DNA from: Limnobacter parvus
GTDB taxonomy: Bacteria > Pseudomonadota > Gammaproteobacteria > Burkholderiales > Burkholderiaceae_B
Assembly (NCBI RefSeq): GCF_024623725.1
Contig: NZ_JANKHG010000027.1
Coordinates: forward strand, 207,601-271,600
Direction of reading: 5' to 3'
DNA: 64,000 nucleotides
Shown here: positions 44,753 through 53,964 of the stretch, piece by piece
Layout: each line of letters starts with the position of its first letter
Numbering within the stretch: the stretch's first letter is position 1
Notes under the pieces: generated by a model
Seen by the model: only the letters and a program-made list of their open reading frames with translations
What the model was told of the DNA's origin: nothing
The model's database searches: none
Made by a program: the position numbers and the translations under genes

Positions 44753-46399
44753 ATGCGGACTTTCGATTACATCGTGGTGGGGGCGGGCACCGCCGGGGCC
44801 CTGATGGCCAACAGGCTGAGTGCCAACCCCAACAATTCAGTGTTGCTGCTAGAGGCAGGCGGCAAAGACAACTACCACTGGATCCACATTCCTGTGGGGT
44901 ACTTGTACTGCATCGACAACCCGCGCACCGACTGGCGCTTCCGCACTGAACCCGACGCAGGCCTTAACGGGCGTTCACTGCTGTACCCGCGCGGTAAAAC
45001 CTTGGGTGGATGTTCAAGCATCAACGGCATGATCTACATGCGTGGGCAGGCACGCGATTACGAAAGTTGGGCTGCGCAAACCGGTGACGATTCCTGGAAC
45101 TGGAACAATTGCCTTCGCGACTTTTTGGCCCATGAAAGCAACTGGCGTTATGACAACCCCCACGCCGAGTTGGCTGACAACGAGTTGGCTCAGTTCCACA
45201 GTGGTAGGGGTGAATGGCGCGTGGAAAAACAGCGCCTGCGCTGGGAAATTCTTGAAGCGTTTTCGCACGCGGCACAACAGGCCGGCATACCCGCAAATGA
45301 AGACTTCAACCGAGGCAACAACTTCGGTGTGGGCTACTTTGAAGTGAACCAGCGTAGCGGCTGGCGCTGGAATACGGCCAAGGCCTTTCTGCGCCCTGTG
45401 CTGAATCGCCCCAACTTAACGGTGTGGACACAGGCACAAGTAAAAAACCTGCTGATTGAACGCAACGCCAGCGGCGAGCTGGTGTGCAACGGTGCATTGG
45501 TGGTGCAGGGCGGTGTTGAAATTTTTGTAAAAGCCGTTCGCGAAACCGTGCTGTGTGCAGGCGCAATTGGCACGCCACAAATTCTTGAGTTGTCAGGCAT
45601 AGGGCAGGGCAGCCTGCTTCAGCAACACGGCATTGATGTAAAACTGGACAAGCCCGGCGTGGGCGCCAATTTGCAAGACCACCTTCAAATTCGCGCTGTG
45701 TTCAAAGTGCAGGGCGTTAAAACCTTGAACACCTTGGCCAACAGCCTGTGGGGCAAGGCACAAATTGGCTTGGAATATGTGTTCAAGCGCAGCGGCCCCA
45801 TGAGCATGGCCCCATCGCAACTGGGTGCGTTCACCAAAAGCAGTGCCGACCGCCCATACCCGAATATTCAATACCATGTGCAGCCACTCAGCTTGCCCGC
45901 GTTTGGCCAGCCTTTGCATAACTTCAATGCTTTCACCGCCAGCGTGTGCAACTTGAACCCCAGCAGCAGGGGTTCGGTGCACATTAAAAGTGGCAGGTTT
46001 GAAGAAGCCCCCGCAATTGCCCCCAACTACCTAAGCACCACTGAAGATCAAAAAGTGGCGGCCGATTCTTTGCGTGTTACCCGCAACATTGCCCAGCAAC
46101 CCGCACTGGCAAAGTACCAGCCCGAAGAGTTCAAGCCGGGTATTGAATTTCAAACCGACGAGGAACTGGTACGACTGGCTGGCGACATTGCCACCACCAT
46201 TTTCCACCCGGTGGGCACAGCGAAAATGGGTGCAGCCAACGACCCGGCCGCCGTTGTAGATTCACGATTGCGCGTGATTGGTGTGAAGCACCTGCGAATT
46301 GCTGATGCCAGCGTAATGCCCACCATCACGAGCGGCAACACCAACAGCCCCACGCTGATGATCGCCGAGAAAGCGGCAAGGTGGATACTCGAAGGCTGA
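44753..46399 (+). CDS. Second GMC-family oxidoreductase
   Basis: 548 residues from ATG 44753. ADP-binding start YIVVGAGTAGALMANRLSAN, GMC signatures GGCSSINGMIYMRGQARDYE and GAIGTPQILELSGIG, active-site FHPVGTAKMG (His) and SGNTNSPTLMIAEK (Asn). Clearly a relative of the GMC enzyme at 19850 but in a different place, so the window holds two alcohol/choline dehydrogenase-type enzymes. Divergent from glcB; substrate unknown. Confidence 0.93.
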   Translation: MRTFDYIVVGAGTAGALMANRLSANPNNSVLLLEAGGKDNYHWIHIPVGYLYCIDNPRTDWRFRTEPDAGLNGRSLLYPRGKTLGGCSSINGMIYMRGQARDYESWAAQTGDDSWNWNNCLRDFLAHESNWRYDNPHAELADNELAQFHSGRGEWRVEKQRLRWEILEAFSHAAQQAGIPANEDFNRGNNFGVGYFEVNQRSGWRWNTAKAFLRPVLNRPNLTVWTQAQVKNLLIERNASGELVCNGALVVQGGVEIFVKAVRETVLCAGAIGTPQILELSGIGQGSLLQQHGIDVKLDKPGVGANLQDHLQIRAVFKVQGVKTLNTLANSLWGKAQIGLEYVFKRSGPMSMAPSQLGAFTKSSADRPYPNIQYHVQPLSLPAFGQPLHNFNAFTASVCNLNPSSRGSVHIKSGRFEEAPAIAPNYLSTTEDQKVAADSLRVTRNIAQQPALAKYQPEEFKPGIEFQTDEELVRLAGDIATTIFHPVGTAKMGAANDPAAVVDSRLRVIGVKHLRIADASVMPTITSGNTNSPTLMIAEKAARWILEG

Positions 46400-46435
46400 T
46401 ACACTTCGGGCATTGATTGCAGGGAACATTCCGTC

Positions 46436-46648
46436 ATGAACGAAGTCATTATTAACAAAGAACCCGTCGAGCTTTACAAAATCCTGAAGTTTCAGGGTTG
46501 GTTGTCCAGCGGCGGCGAAGCAAAAAACGCGATTGCCGATGGCCATGTACTGGTCAACGGGCAAATTGAAACCCAGAAGCGCAAGAAAATTGTGGGCGGC
46601 GATGTCATCGAGTTTGACGGCGTGAAGTACACGGTTAAACTAGGTTAA
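46436..46648 (+). CDS. Small S4-domain RNA-binding protein (YbcJ-like)
   Basis: 70 residues, essentially a single S4 domain: ELYKILKFQGWLSSGGEAKN, then ADGHVLVNGQIETQKRKKI and VIEFDGVKYTV. Binds structured RNA, most likely ribosomal. Follows the GMC gene by 36 bases and precedes the COQ7 fusion gene; the grouping seems incidental. Confidence 0.93.
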   Translation: MNEVIINKEPVELYKILKFQGWLSSGGEAKNAIADGHVLVNGQIETQKRKKIVGGDVIEFDGVKYTVKLG

Positions 46649-46688
46649 GAGTTTTTCCCAAAGCAGTTTCAATCAAGGCAGTACGGTC

Positions 46689-47603
46689 ATGGCAGTAAAA
46701 GACCAACAGGTTTCAAATCAGTCCCAATGCGTTGAAGTGTATTTCGACGGTTCATGCCCCATGTGCCGTCGGGAAATTGCGGTGTATCAGAACATTAAGC
46801 CCGACCAGCCCATTTATTGGGTCGACGTGTCCAACCCCGCCACACCGCTTCCCGCGGGCCAAAGCAAAGAACAACTCATGGCACGTTTTCACACGCGCAC
46901 CGCACAAGGCGAAATGCTGAGCGGTGCTGCGGCATTTGTTCACGTGTGGGCGCAGCTGCCTGGTTGGCGCGTGCTGGCCGGGCTGGCGAAACTACCTGGT
47001 GTGCTGTGGGTGATGGAAAAGGCGTACAACGGCTTTTTGCCGCTGCGCCCAATCATTCAACGCTTTGTTTTGAAGTTTGACACAAGCCACCTGCCGCCCA
47101 CCTTGGTGGCCGACATTCGCACCGACCACGCAGGTGAAACAGGGGCGGTGTGGATCTACAAAGGTGTGTTGGCTGTGTCGCGTGATCCGGAAGTTCGTGC
47201 TTTCGCCACCGAACACTTGCTTACTGAGCAGCGCCACTTAGATGCCATGAATGATTTACTGCCTGTGTTTCGCAGAAGCTGGCTGCTGGTGCCCTGGCGA
47301 ATTGCTGGTTTTTTAACCGGCTTGTTGCCAGCTTTGCTGGGCAAGCAGGCTGTTTTTCGTACCATTGCGGCGGTTGAAACCTTCGTGAACCTGCACTACC
47401 AGGAACAAATTGAAAAGCTGAATGACTTGGGTACGCACCCGGAATTGAAAGCGCAATTGATCGAATTCCAGCTGGATGAATGCAACCACCGCGACGAAGC
47501 CGCTGCAAAAACAACAAAGCCCGGCGGTTTTGTCGCCAGGCTTTGGGTGGGTGCCATTGCAACCGGGTCAAAAGTTGCTGTTACTTTGGCCCGGTGGGTT
47601 TAA
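46689..47603 (+). CDS. DCC (DUF393) - COQ7 fusion: ubiquinone 5-demethoxy hydroxylase with thioredoxin-like head
   Basis: 304 residues. Residues about 14-130 are a DCC/DUF393 domain with DGSCPMC (Cys23, Cys26), a thioredoxin-like fold predicted to do thiol chemistry. Residues about 140-304 are COQ7: IRTDHAGETGAVWIYKG (Glu150), EQRH (Glu180, His183), Glu230 in VETFVNLHYQE, and ECNH (Glu264, His267), a complete di-iron site. COQ7 hydroxylates 5-demethoxyubiquinol in ubiquinone synthesis. The two domains are continuous in one frame. The role of the extra domain is unknown. Confidence 0.92.
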   Translation: MAVKDQQVSNQSQCVEVYFDGSCPMCRREIAVYQNIKPDQPIYWVDVSNPATPLPAGQSKEQLMARFHTRTAQGEMLSGAAAFVHVWAQLPGWRVLAGLAKLPGVLWVMEKAYNGFLPLRPIIQRFVLKFDTSHLPPTLVADIRTDHAGETGAVWIYKGVLAVSRDPEVRAFATEHLLTEQRHLDAMNDLLPVFRRSWLLVPWRIAGFLTGLLPALLGKQAVFRTIAAVETFVNLHYQEQIEKLNDLGTHPELKAQLIEFQLDECNHRDEAAAKTTKPGGFVARLWVGAIATGSKVAVTLARWV

Positions 47604-47616
47604 CTCAAAAAGTACA

Positions 47617-48780
47617 TTAAGCCATTGCCCCGGTTTTCTGCACCTGGCTAACCAGGGCCTGCAGGCGTTTGCGTTGCAGGCGCATTTCAACTTCCATCGC
47701 CTTGAACTTGGCTTTGTAAGCCGCAAGGGTGTCGCCGTTCTTCAATGCGTTTTTGGTGTCCTGGTACCAGGCTTCCTTCAGCTTGGCCCATTCCTGCAAG
47801 GCCTTGCTGTAATGCTCATATTCCTGCGCCAGGCGGGCTTTCATTGCGTCCATTTGGGCTTGCATGGCCGTGGGGTGGGCATTCAGCTTTTCTTCTGCAC
47901 GCTTGAACTGCATGGCAATGCGCGCTTTTTCAATGGCAAATGTGTCGCAACGTTTCAAATTCTTGGTCAAGCCCACATATGACAAACCAGCAATCAGCCA
48001 CTTGGTGGGGTCGATGTGAAACCACTTAATGCCGTTGCGATAGTCGTACTGGAACAGGTGGTGGTAGTTGTGGTACCCCTCACCGTAGGTGAAAATCGCC
48101 AAAATATCGTTGTCACGGGCCGTGTTTTCATCGGTGTAGGGGCGTCGGCCCCAAATGTGCGCCAGTGAATTGATGAAAAACGTGGTTTGGTGGCACCACA
48201 CCAGGCGAAGCAGGCCGCCCAGCAACATGACACCCCACAAGTCGCCCACCAAGAAACCAATCAGGGCCGGAAACAGGAAGTTAATGCCCAAAGCCAATAC
48301 GGTGTAGTGCTTGTGCTGAAACATCACCATGGGGTCTTTCAGCAGGTCGGGGGCATTGCTCAGGTCTTCTTTGCCAGATTCATATTTGCGCAGCATCCAG
48401 CCCATGTGCGAAAACCAGAAGCCGCGTTTTGCGGAATACGGGTCGTGTTCAACGTCGTCTACATGGCGGTGGTGGGTGCGGTGGCCTGAAGCCCAAATCA
48501 ACACGCTGTTTTGTACAGCCATGGTGCCGAAAAACATCAGCACGAATCGCACCGACCAATGTGCTTCGTAGGTGCGGTGGGCCCACAGGCGGTGGTAACC
48601 GGCCGTAATCGCAATGCCATTCAGAATTGCCAACACCACAAAAGAAACCCATGCGGCGGTGCTGTAGTCGTTGTACCACGCATAGGTGGGTACAAGAATA
48701 AGTGCAGCTATGGTGGTTCCAAACAGGGTGATGGTGCCCGGCCAGTGAATCGGGCTATTGGGGTCAACTCGAGTGGTCAT
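47617..48780 (-). CDS. Acyl-CoA delta-9 desaturase-type fatty acid desaturase
   Basis: Membrane di-iron desaturase, 387 residues. Three histidine boxes: HRLWAH, HRTHHRH(VDD) and GEGYHNYHH, in the order and spacing of stearoyl-CoA 9-desaturases; four membrane helices. The last 100 or so residues (after about 285) form a charged, Ala/Lys/Gln-rich probable coiled coil absent from the minimal family. A Fur-box-like element lies upstream. Convergent with the COQ7 fusion gene, 13 bases apart. Confidence 0.94.
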   Translation of the reverse strand: MTTRVDPNSPIHWPGTITLFGTTIAALILVPTYAWYNDYSTAAWVSFVVLAILNGIAITAGYHRLWAHRTYEAHWSVRFVLMFFGTMAVQNSVLIWASGHRTHHRHVDDVEHDPYSAKRGFWFSHMGWMLRKYESGKEDLSNAPDLLKDPMVMFQHKHYTVLALGINFLFPALIGFLVGDLWGVMLLGGLLRLVWCHQTTFFINSLAHIWGRRPYTDENTARDNDILAIFTYGEGYHNYHHLFQYDYRNGIKWFHIDPTKWLIAGLSYVGLTKNLKRCDTFAIEKARIAMQFKRAEEKLNAHPTAMQAQMDAMKARLAQEYEHYSKALQEWAKLKEAWYQDTKNALKNGDTLAAYKAKFKAMEVEMRLQRKRLQALVSQVQKTGAMA

Positions 48781-48865
48781 TGAAATTTGGTTTTTACCAG
48801 AAGGTTCAAAGGATGATGAATCATACTGAACCTTGACCCCTGATTGAACCCCAATTTAAATATTT

Positions 48866-48884
48866 AATAATTGTTCTCAATTGT
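48866..48884 (-). promoter_or_regulatory. Possible Fur box upstream of the desaturase gene
   Basis: Read on the minus strand ACAATTGAGAACAATTATT, matching 12 of 19 positions of the consensus Fur box (aligned by eye). It lies 86 bases upstream of the desaturase start. Iron control of a di-iron enzyme is plausible; low certainty because the region is generally AT-rich. Confidence 0.3.
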
Positions 48885-48927
48885 TGAGGCTATGCCGCAA
48901 CGAAAAATGGCAGATTACTACCGTTTT

Positions 48928-49830
48928 TCAGGATGCGGAACCGGTCAGTTCGCCGCCCAACACATCAATCAAGCTGGGCAACATTTTTCGTAACTCGCCT
49001 GTCATTAGGGCAAAGTCGGAATCAAAGGCGTCGTCGTCGGCACTCAGGGCTGCTTGTTCCTTAATCACATCCAGGGGGGCAACCCGCTTTACCTGAAGAT
49101 TCTCATGCAACACAAAAGAAACCTTGTCGGCCCAGGTCATGGCCAGCCGGGTTACATCTTTGCCGCCCTTAATGTGCCGGGCAATTTCATCCGATTCCAG
49201 TGAATGCTTCACATAGCGCACTGTGGCCGCCTGCTCGCCACGGCTTTTTAATTCGCAATCCTGATCAACAGTGAACGGGGGCGGGTTGTCGTTTTCCGCC
49301 AGCCAGCTGGTCATGGCCACGGTGGGTGAGGTTTTGGTCTTCACCAAGGCCATGGCCACGCCCTCTACGCTTTTCATCAGCATGCCGATCAATTCATCCG
49401 CTTTCGCGGGGCTGGCAGCATCAATTACCAGCCATTTGCCGTCGGTGTCTATCCACGCGTTGATTCGGCTGCGGATGGCGAAGGCACGTGGCAACAATTT
49501 ATCGGTCACACCTTCTTTGATTTCCTTCATCTGCTTGCGGCCGGGCTTGTAGCCCTCGCGTTCCTCAATTTCCAGGGCGCGTGCCTTGGTGAACTGATTA
49601 ATTACTGTAGAAGGCAGCAGTTTCTTTTCCAGCCCCAGCGAAATCAGCAGTTGCTGGCCGCTTTTGTGCACAAAGGGCTCGCCCTCGGCTTTGGGGGAAA
49701 CCCAACCGCGTGTTTGCAGGTCCATGCCGCCGCAGGCTTGAAGGGCTTGTTTGGCCAGTTTGTCTTCCAGCGACTCGGGTGTTTCTTCCCATTTGGTGAG
49801 GCGAAAGATGAACAGGTTTTTAAACCACAT
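48928..49830 (-). CDS. rdgC: Recombination-associated protein RdgC
   Basis: 300 residues (Escherichia coli: 303). Ring-shaped DNA-binding protein that limits RecA activity. Begins MWFKNLFIFRL, with further family patterns GWVSPKAEGEPFVH, GRKQMKEIKEGVTDKLLPRA and DQDCELKSRGEQAATVRY. Single gene; no operon partner. Confidence 0.97.
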   Translation of the reverse strand: MWFKNLFIFRLTKWEETPESLEDKLAKQALQACGGMDLQTRGWVSPKAEGEPFVHKSGQQLLISLGLEKKLLPSTVINQFTKARALEIEEREGYKPGRKQMKEIKEGVTDKLLPRAFAIRSRINAWIDTDGKWLVIDAASPAKADELIGMLMKSVEGVAMALVKTKTSPTVAMTSWLAENDNPPPFTVDQDCELKSRGEQAATVRYVKHSLESDEIARHIKGGKDVTRLAMTWADKVSFVLHENLQVKRVAPLDVIKEQAALSADDDAFDSDFALMTGELRKMLPSLIDVLGGELTGSAS

Positions 49831-49994
49831 GGCTTGGTCCGTCGAGTAAGGAAAGGGCTCGCAGTGTAACGCAAAAAGTTGCCTGGAGACGGGCTGTTTT
49901 AATTTTGGTGGCTCGGCAGCGTGGCTGTAAATTGGCCTGTGCTAATCTACAAATGCATTTAAAAAGCACACTGTTTTAACTTCCGGACTTTTAC

Positions 49995-51068
49995 ATGGAC
50001 CCCTCCACGTTGGGCCTAGACGCCCTCCTGCTGATTATTTTTGTTGTCGGTGCCCTCGGTTTTTCTTTTCTTTGTTCCCTGTGTGAAGCAGCTTTGCTGA
50101 GCATGACACCTTCCTACATTGCCAGCCTTAAAGAATCAAACCCAATCAAGGCCGAAAAGCTGAAGAATCTTCGAGAAGTCAATCTGGACAGGTCACTCGC
50201 CGCCATTCTCACTGTGAACACGATTGCACACACTTTGGGCGCCATTGGGGCGGGTTCGAAAGCGACAGCTGTTTTTGGCGAGGTGTGGTTTGGCGTGTTT
50301 TCTGCTGTCATGACGCTGCTGATTTTATTCCTGTCCGAAATTGTGCCCAAAACTCTGGGGGCAACGCATTGGAAGAAACTTGCTGGTTTCACAATTGCTT
50401 ACGTCAATATCATGGTCAAAACCATGTACCCCCTGATATTTATCTCAGAAAAACTGACCCGTCTAATGGCCGGCGACAAGAAACACAATGATGTAAACCG
50501 CGATGAGTTTGCCGCAATGGCCAACATGGGCGAAGAGCAGGGTGTGCTAAGCGATCGTGAATCGGAAATTATCCGGAATTTGCTAGAACTCCGCAGCATT
50601 GATGTCAGCGACGTCATGACGCCCCGCATTGTGATGTTCACCTTGAACAAAGACCTGACCGTGGATGAAGCGCTAAAGGCCAAAACCCACACGCCTTTTT
50701 CAAGAATTCCTATCTATGAAGACGAACCTGATCACTTGGTCGGTTTTGTACTGCGGGAAGCTTTGTTGAATGCACAAGCGGATAAACAGGGCGACACCCC
50801 GATTCATGAATTCAAGCGGGAATTGATGGCCGTTTCTGAAAATGCACCGCTTTCCAAGGTGCTTGATATTTTTCTTGATCAACACCAGCACATTGCCATG
50901 GTGATCAACGAATATGGGGAATCCAAAGGTTTGATCAGTCTGGAAGACTTGGTGGAAACATTGTTGGGCGAGGAAATTGTCGATGAAGGTGACAAGGTAA
51001 CGGACATGCGCGAGTTGGCGCGCAAGCGTTGGCAGCGGCGCGCGCGGCGTATGGGCATTGAGGTTTAA
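49995..51068 (+). CDS. CNNM/CorC-type membrane protein with CBS pair
   Basis: 357 residues: DUF21 transmembrane domain (about 1-190; CSLCEAALLSM, LFLSEIVPKTLGATHWKK) followed by two CBS domains (about 200-325; VMTPRIVMFTLNKDLTVDEA and AMVINEYGESKGLISLED). Members export Mg2+ or Co2+, or were called hemolysin C. The usual C-terminal CorC/HlyC domain is absent; it ends with a basic tail. Followed directly by the cobalamin-binding-type gene. Confidence 0.92.
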   Translation: MDPSTLGLDALLLIIFVVGALGFSFLCSLCEAALLSMTPSYIASLKESNPIKAEKLKNLREVNLDRSLAAILTVNTIAHTLGAIGAGSKATAVFGEVWFGVFSAVMTLLILFLSEIVPKTLGATHWKKLAGFTIAYVNIMVKTMYPLIFISEKLTRLMAGDKKHNDVNRDEFAAMANMGEEQGVLSDRESEIIRNLLELRSIDVSDVMTPRIVMFTLNKDLTVDEALKAKTHTPFSRIPIYEDEPDHLVGFVLREALLNAQADKQGDTPIHEFKRELMAVSENAPLSKVLDIFLDQHQHIAMVINEYGESKGLISLEDLVETLLGEEIVDEGDKVTDMRELARKRWQRRARRMGIEV

Positions 51069-51878
51069 TTGAGTCAGAATTTCGGCCCCCAGCGCATTGT
51101 TTGCCTTACCGAGGAAACCACTGAGTGGCTCTATCTGTTGGGCGAAGACCATCGCATTGTAGGAATTTCTGGCTACACCGTTCGGCCTAAAAAAGCGCGC
51201 CTTGAGAAACCCAAGGTCAGTGCTTTTTTGACGGCAAAAATTGATCAAATTCTGGCACTTGAACCCGACTGTGTGTTCGGTTTTTCGGATTTGCAGGCCG
51301 ACATCGCCAGTGCCCTGATACGTCACGGTGTGCAGGTTACCGTGTTCAATCAACGATCCATCGCGGAAATTTTCAGCATGATGTACCAAGTGTCCGCCAT
51401 GGTGGGCGCGCCAGAAAAAGGCCTTTCGCTGATTGCTCAAATGCGTGCGCACTTGGAAGAAATACGAGGAATTACTGCAGCTTGGCCGGTTCGCCCGCGT
51501 GTGTATTTTGAGGAATGGGATGAGCCGCCAATCAGTGCTATTCAATGGGTGTCTGAATTGGTGGGAGTGGCTGGTGGGGACGATTGCTTTCCCGAACTTG
51601 CACTGGAAAGCCTGGGTAAAAACCGGATTATCGCGGATCGCGATGAGATTGTTCGACGCAACCCCGACATCATTGTTGGTTCATGGTGTGGCAAGAAATT
51701 TCGCCCGGAAGCTGTGGCTTCTCGCCAAGGATGGTCGAAGGTGAATGCAGTGAAAAACGCACAAATTTTTGAAGTCAAATCGCCTTTGATTTTGCAGCCA
51801 GGCCCCGCTGCATTGACTGATGGCTTAAACGCCCTGCATGAAATTGTGCGAGGCTGGCAACACTTACACGGCACATAA
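51069..51878 (+). CDS. Periplasmic-binding-fold protein (BtuF/FepB-like) without signal peptide
   Basis: 269 residues, PF01497-type: RIVCLTEETTEWLYLLGEDH at the start, then VFGFSDLQADIASAL and GPAALTDGLNAL at the end. No signal peptide or lipobox, and no ABC permease or ATPase adjacent, so it probably acts in the cytoplasm as a cobalamin or metal-chelate-binding protein. Start TTG 51069 directly follows the CNNM stop, with GAGG at about 10 bases. Three genes 49995-52811 are joined with no gaps and form an operon. Confidence 0.88.
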   Translation: MSQNFGPQRIVCLTEETTEWLYLLGEDHRIVGISGYTVRPKKARLEKPKVSAFLTAKIDQILALEPDCVFGFSDLQADIASALIRHGVQVTVFNQRSIAEIFSMMYQVSAMVGAPEKGLSLIAQMRAHLEEIRGITAAWPVRPRVYFEEWDEPPISAIQWVSELVGVAGGDDCFPELALESLGKNRIIADRDEIVRRNPDIIVGSWCGKKFRPEAVASRQGWSKVNAVKNAQIFEVKSPLILQPGPAALTDGLNALHEIVRGWQHLHGT

Positions 51879-52811
51879 ATGCACGCATTGAAAATCATTC
51901 CTTGTAGCGCAATATTCACCCGACTTATCTGCTTGGCTTTTTCCTGCTTGCCGCTCAGCGCCTTGGCTTTGACGCCGGTGCAGGCTTGCCCAAACCTGCC
52001 CATTGAACTTGCCCATGAATATCGGGTAGATGGTTTTCTCTTGCAATTTGATACCGAAGGCAAGCATGCCTTACTCAATCAAGACGATTCTAACAACAAT
52101 CAAATTCCCGATTTGCTTGAGGACGTTGCCACGCAATTACAGACCATGAAGCGCTTGATGGCACATTTCGGTTTTGTCGATCCGCTTTCTCAGCCGCGTT
52201 ATCAATCCCAGCAAGCCCGTGCGGTTCAGGTTCGTTTTCTCAGCATGTCGGGCAATGGTCTGGCATTTGATGAAGTTCGCCAAAACAGCCACGGCGAATG
52301 TGTTTTGCTCATCAATTTGTCCAGCAAATTGGGTCCCAGAAATTTGACACCGGCCCACGAATGGTTTCATCTGGTTCAGTATGGCTATACGCCATTCAAG
52401 CGCTCATGGTTTTTGGAGGGCATGGCAAGGTGGTCAGAAAGCGCTTTGCGAAAAGAGGCTTCAATGCCCAACTTTGGGTCGTCTTTGGCAGGGACGGAGT
52501 TGTTCGCCCAAAGCTACAATGCTCAGGCGTATTGGTTCAAATTGGCAAGCCAGTCGAGTGAGCCAAGTCAGCACGACTTTCCAGAATCAATTTCAGGTAG
52601 CCGGTATTTGAATGGCGACCCGGTTCTTCAGGACAAGGTGTTGCATGGCCCGCACCGAATGCGGCGCGCGCTGGAGGCTTTGGCCATTCTGGGTGCCAAT
52701 GAAAGCAAGCGACGCGACTTGGACCCCCATCATTGGCCTGAAGCTATTCAACGCCTGCCAGAGCACGACCTGAAGATGAAAATTGCTGTTGAAAGCACGG
52801 CGTTGAAGTAA
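51879..52811 (+). CDS. Secreted HExxH metallopeptidase-like protein
   Basis: 310 residues with a Sec signal (cleavage near residue 31). Zinc-binding HEWFH (His160, Glu161, His164) in LTPAHEWFHLVQYGY, and a downstream Glu180 in WFLEGMARWSE, matching the gluzincin pattern. A DDSNNNQIPDLLED segment looks like a Ca-binding thrombospondin-type-3 motif. Starts at the base after the cobalamin-binding-type stop codon. Substrate unknown. Confidence 0.8.
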   Translation: MHALKIIPCSAIFTRLICLAFSCLPLSALALTPVQACPNLPIELAHEYRVDGFLLQFDTEGKHALLNQDDSNNNQIPDLLEDVATQLQTMKRLMAHFGFVDPLSQPRYQSQQARAVQVRFLSMSGNGLAFDEVRQNSHGECVLLINLSSKLGPRNLTPAHEWFHLVQYGYTPFKRSWFLEGMARWSESALRKEASMPNFGSSLAGTELFAQSYNAQAYWFKLASQSSEPSQHDFPESISGSRYLNGDPVLQDKVLHGPHRMRRALEALAILGANESKRRDLDPHHWPEAIQRLPEHDLKMKIAVESTALK

Positions 52812-52831
52812 TGCGCACCGTGCTTCTTTCC

Positions 52832-53833
52832 TTAACGGGAAAGCACAACCCGGAATCTGGGGCTGCCACTGCGCACCTTTTCTAGTGCGTCATTGATGTT
52901 CTCGAAACTGTATTTCTCAACAATGGGCTCGATTTTGTGAAGTGCTGCGAATTCAAGCATGTCGGCAATTACGCGTGGGCTGCCCACTGGTGAAGAGGAA
53001 ATAGAACGCTGCTGGCCCATTAAGCCAAACACACCAATGTCTAGTGGTTCAAGCACCGCACCCAGAAAATGCAGTCGCCCTTTGGGTGCCAGCGTGCCGA
53101 TGTAAGCATTCCAGTCCAGCTTCACATTCACGGTTGACAATATCAAATCAAATGATCCTGCGGCTTTCTTCAGCGCCTCCGGGTCTTTGCTGTTCAGCAC
53201 ATGGTGTGCGCCCATGCCCAGCAATTCATCGGTTTTCGACGCATTGCTGCTGAATGCCGTTACCTCGCAACCCCAGGCTTTCAAAAACATCACAGCCATG
53301 TGGCCCAAGCCGCCCACACCAATCACCGCCACTTTGCTTTGCGGTGAAACATTGTATTGAACCAGCGGGTTGTACACCGTAATACCGCCGCACAGTAGGG
53401 GGCCTGCAGTGGCCGGGTTCACACCGGCCGGAATTTTCACGGCACTAATGGCCTGCGCGCGCACTTTGTCGGCAAAGCCACCATGGCGGCCAACAATGGT
53501 GCCCTTGGCTGTGCTGCACAAGTTGTGGTCGCCACCCATGCACATTTTGCAGCTCTCGCAATAACCCGAATGCCAGCCCAACCCCACCACATCGCCAATG
53601 GCCAGGTGGCTGACATGGCTACCCAGCTTGCAGACACGGCCAATTACTTCGTGCCCGGCCACCATGGGGTACTTGGCGCGGCCCCACTCGTTGTCCAGCA
53701 TGCTGACATCGCTGTGGCAAATGCCGCAGTGGTCCACATCAATTTCAACATCGAATGCGCCCAGTTCACCGGCTTCGTATTGGTAGGGTTTCAGTTCGCC
53801 TTTCGCCTCGAAGGCTGCGTATGCATTGATCAT
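52832..53833 (-). CDS. Zinc-dependent NAD(P)-alcohol dehydrogenase (cinnamyl alcohol dehydrogenase-like, YahK type)
   Basis: 333 residues, MDR superfamily. Catalytic zinc ligands in CGICHSD and GHEVIGRV, structural zinc cysteines in GYCESCKMCMGGDHNLC, and cofactor-binding VIGVGGLGHMAVMFLKAW. Members reduce a range of aldehydes with NADPH, so it could handle the fatty or aromatic aldehydes made elsewhere in this block. Convergent with the metallopeptidase gene and divergent from the molybdopterin oxidoreductase. Confidence 0.94.
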   Translation of the reverse strand: MINAYAAFEAKGELKPYQYEAGELGAFDVEIDVDHCGICHSDVSMLDNEWGRAKYPMVAGHEVIGRVCKLGSHVSHLAIGDVVGLGWHSGYCESCKMCMGGDHNLCSTAKGTIVGRHGGFADKVRAQAISAVKIPAGVNPATAGPLLCGGITVYNPLVQYNVSPQSKVAVIGVGGLGHMAVMFLKAWGCEVTAFSSNASKTDELLGMGAHHVLNSKDPEALKKAAGSFDLILSTVNVKLDWNAYIGTLAPKGRLHFLGAVLEPLDIGVFGLMGQQRSISSSPVGSPRVIADMLEFAALHKIEPIVEKYSFENINDALEKVRSGSPRFRVVLSR

Positions 53834-53964
53834 GTTCTCTCCTGTTTGTGACTTGATGGTATTACACCTTCACCATTAGTATGGGTGTTAATGTTGGCTT
53901 TAAGCTGACAAAGCCCAGCCATTCAAGAACAGGGTTCCAGCCGAGGACCTGTCAGGAGACAAAA

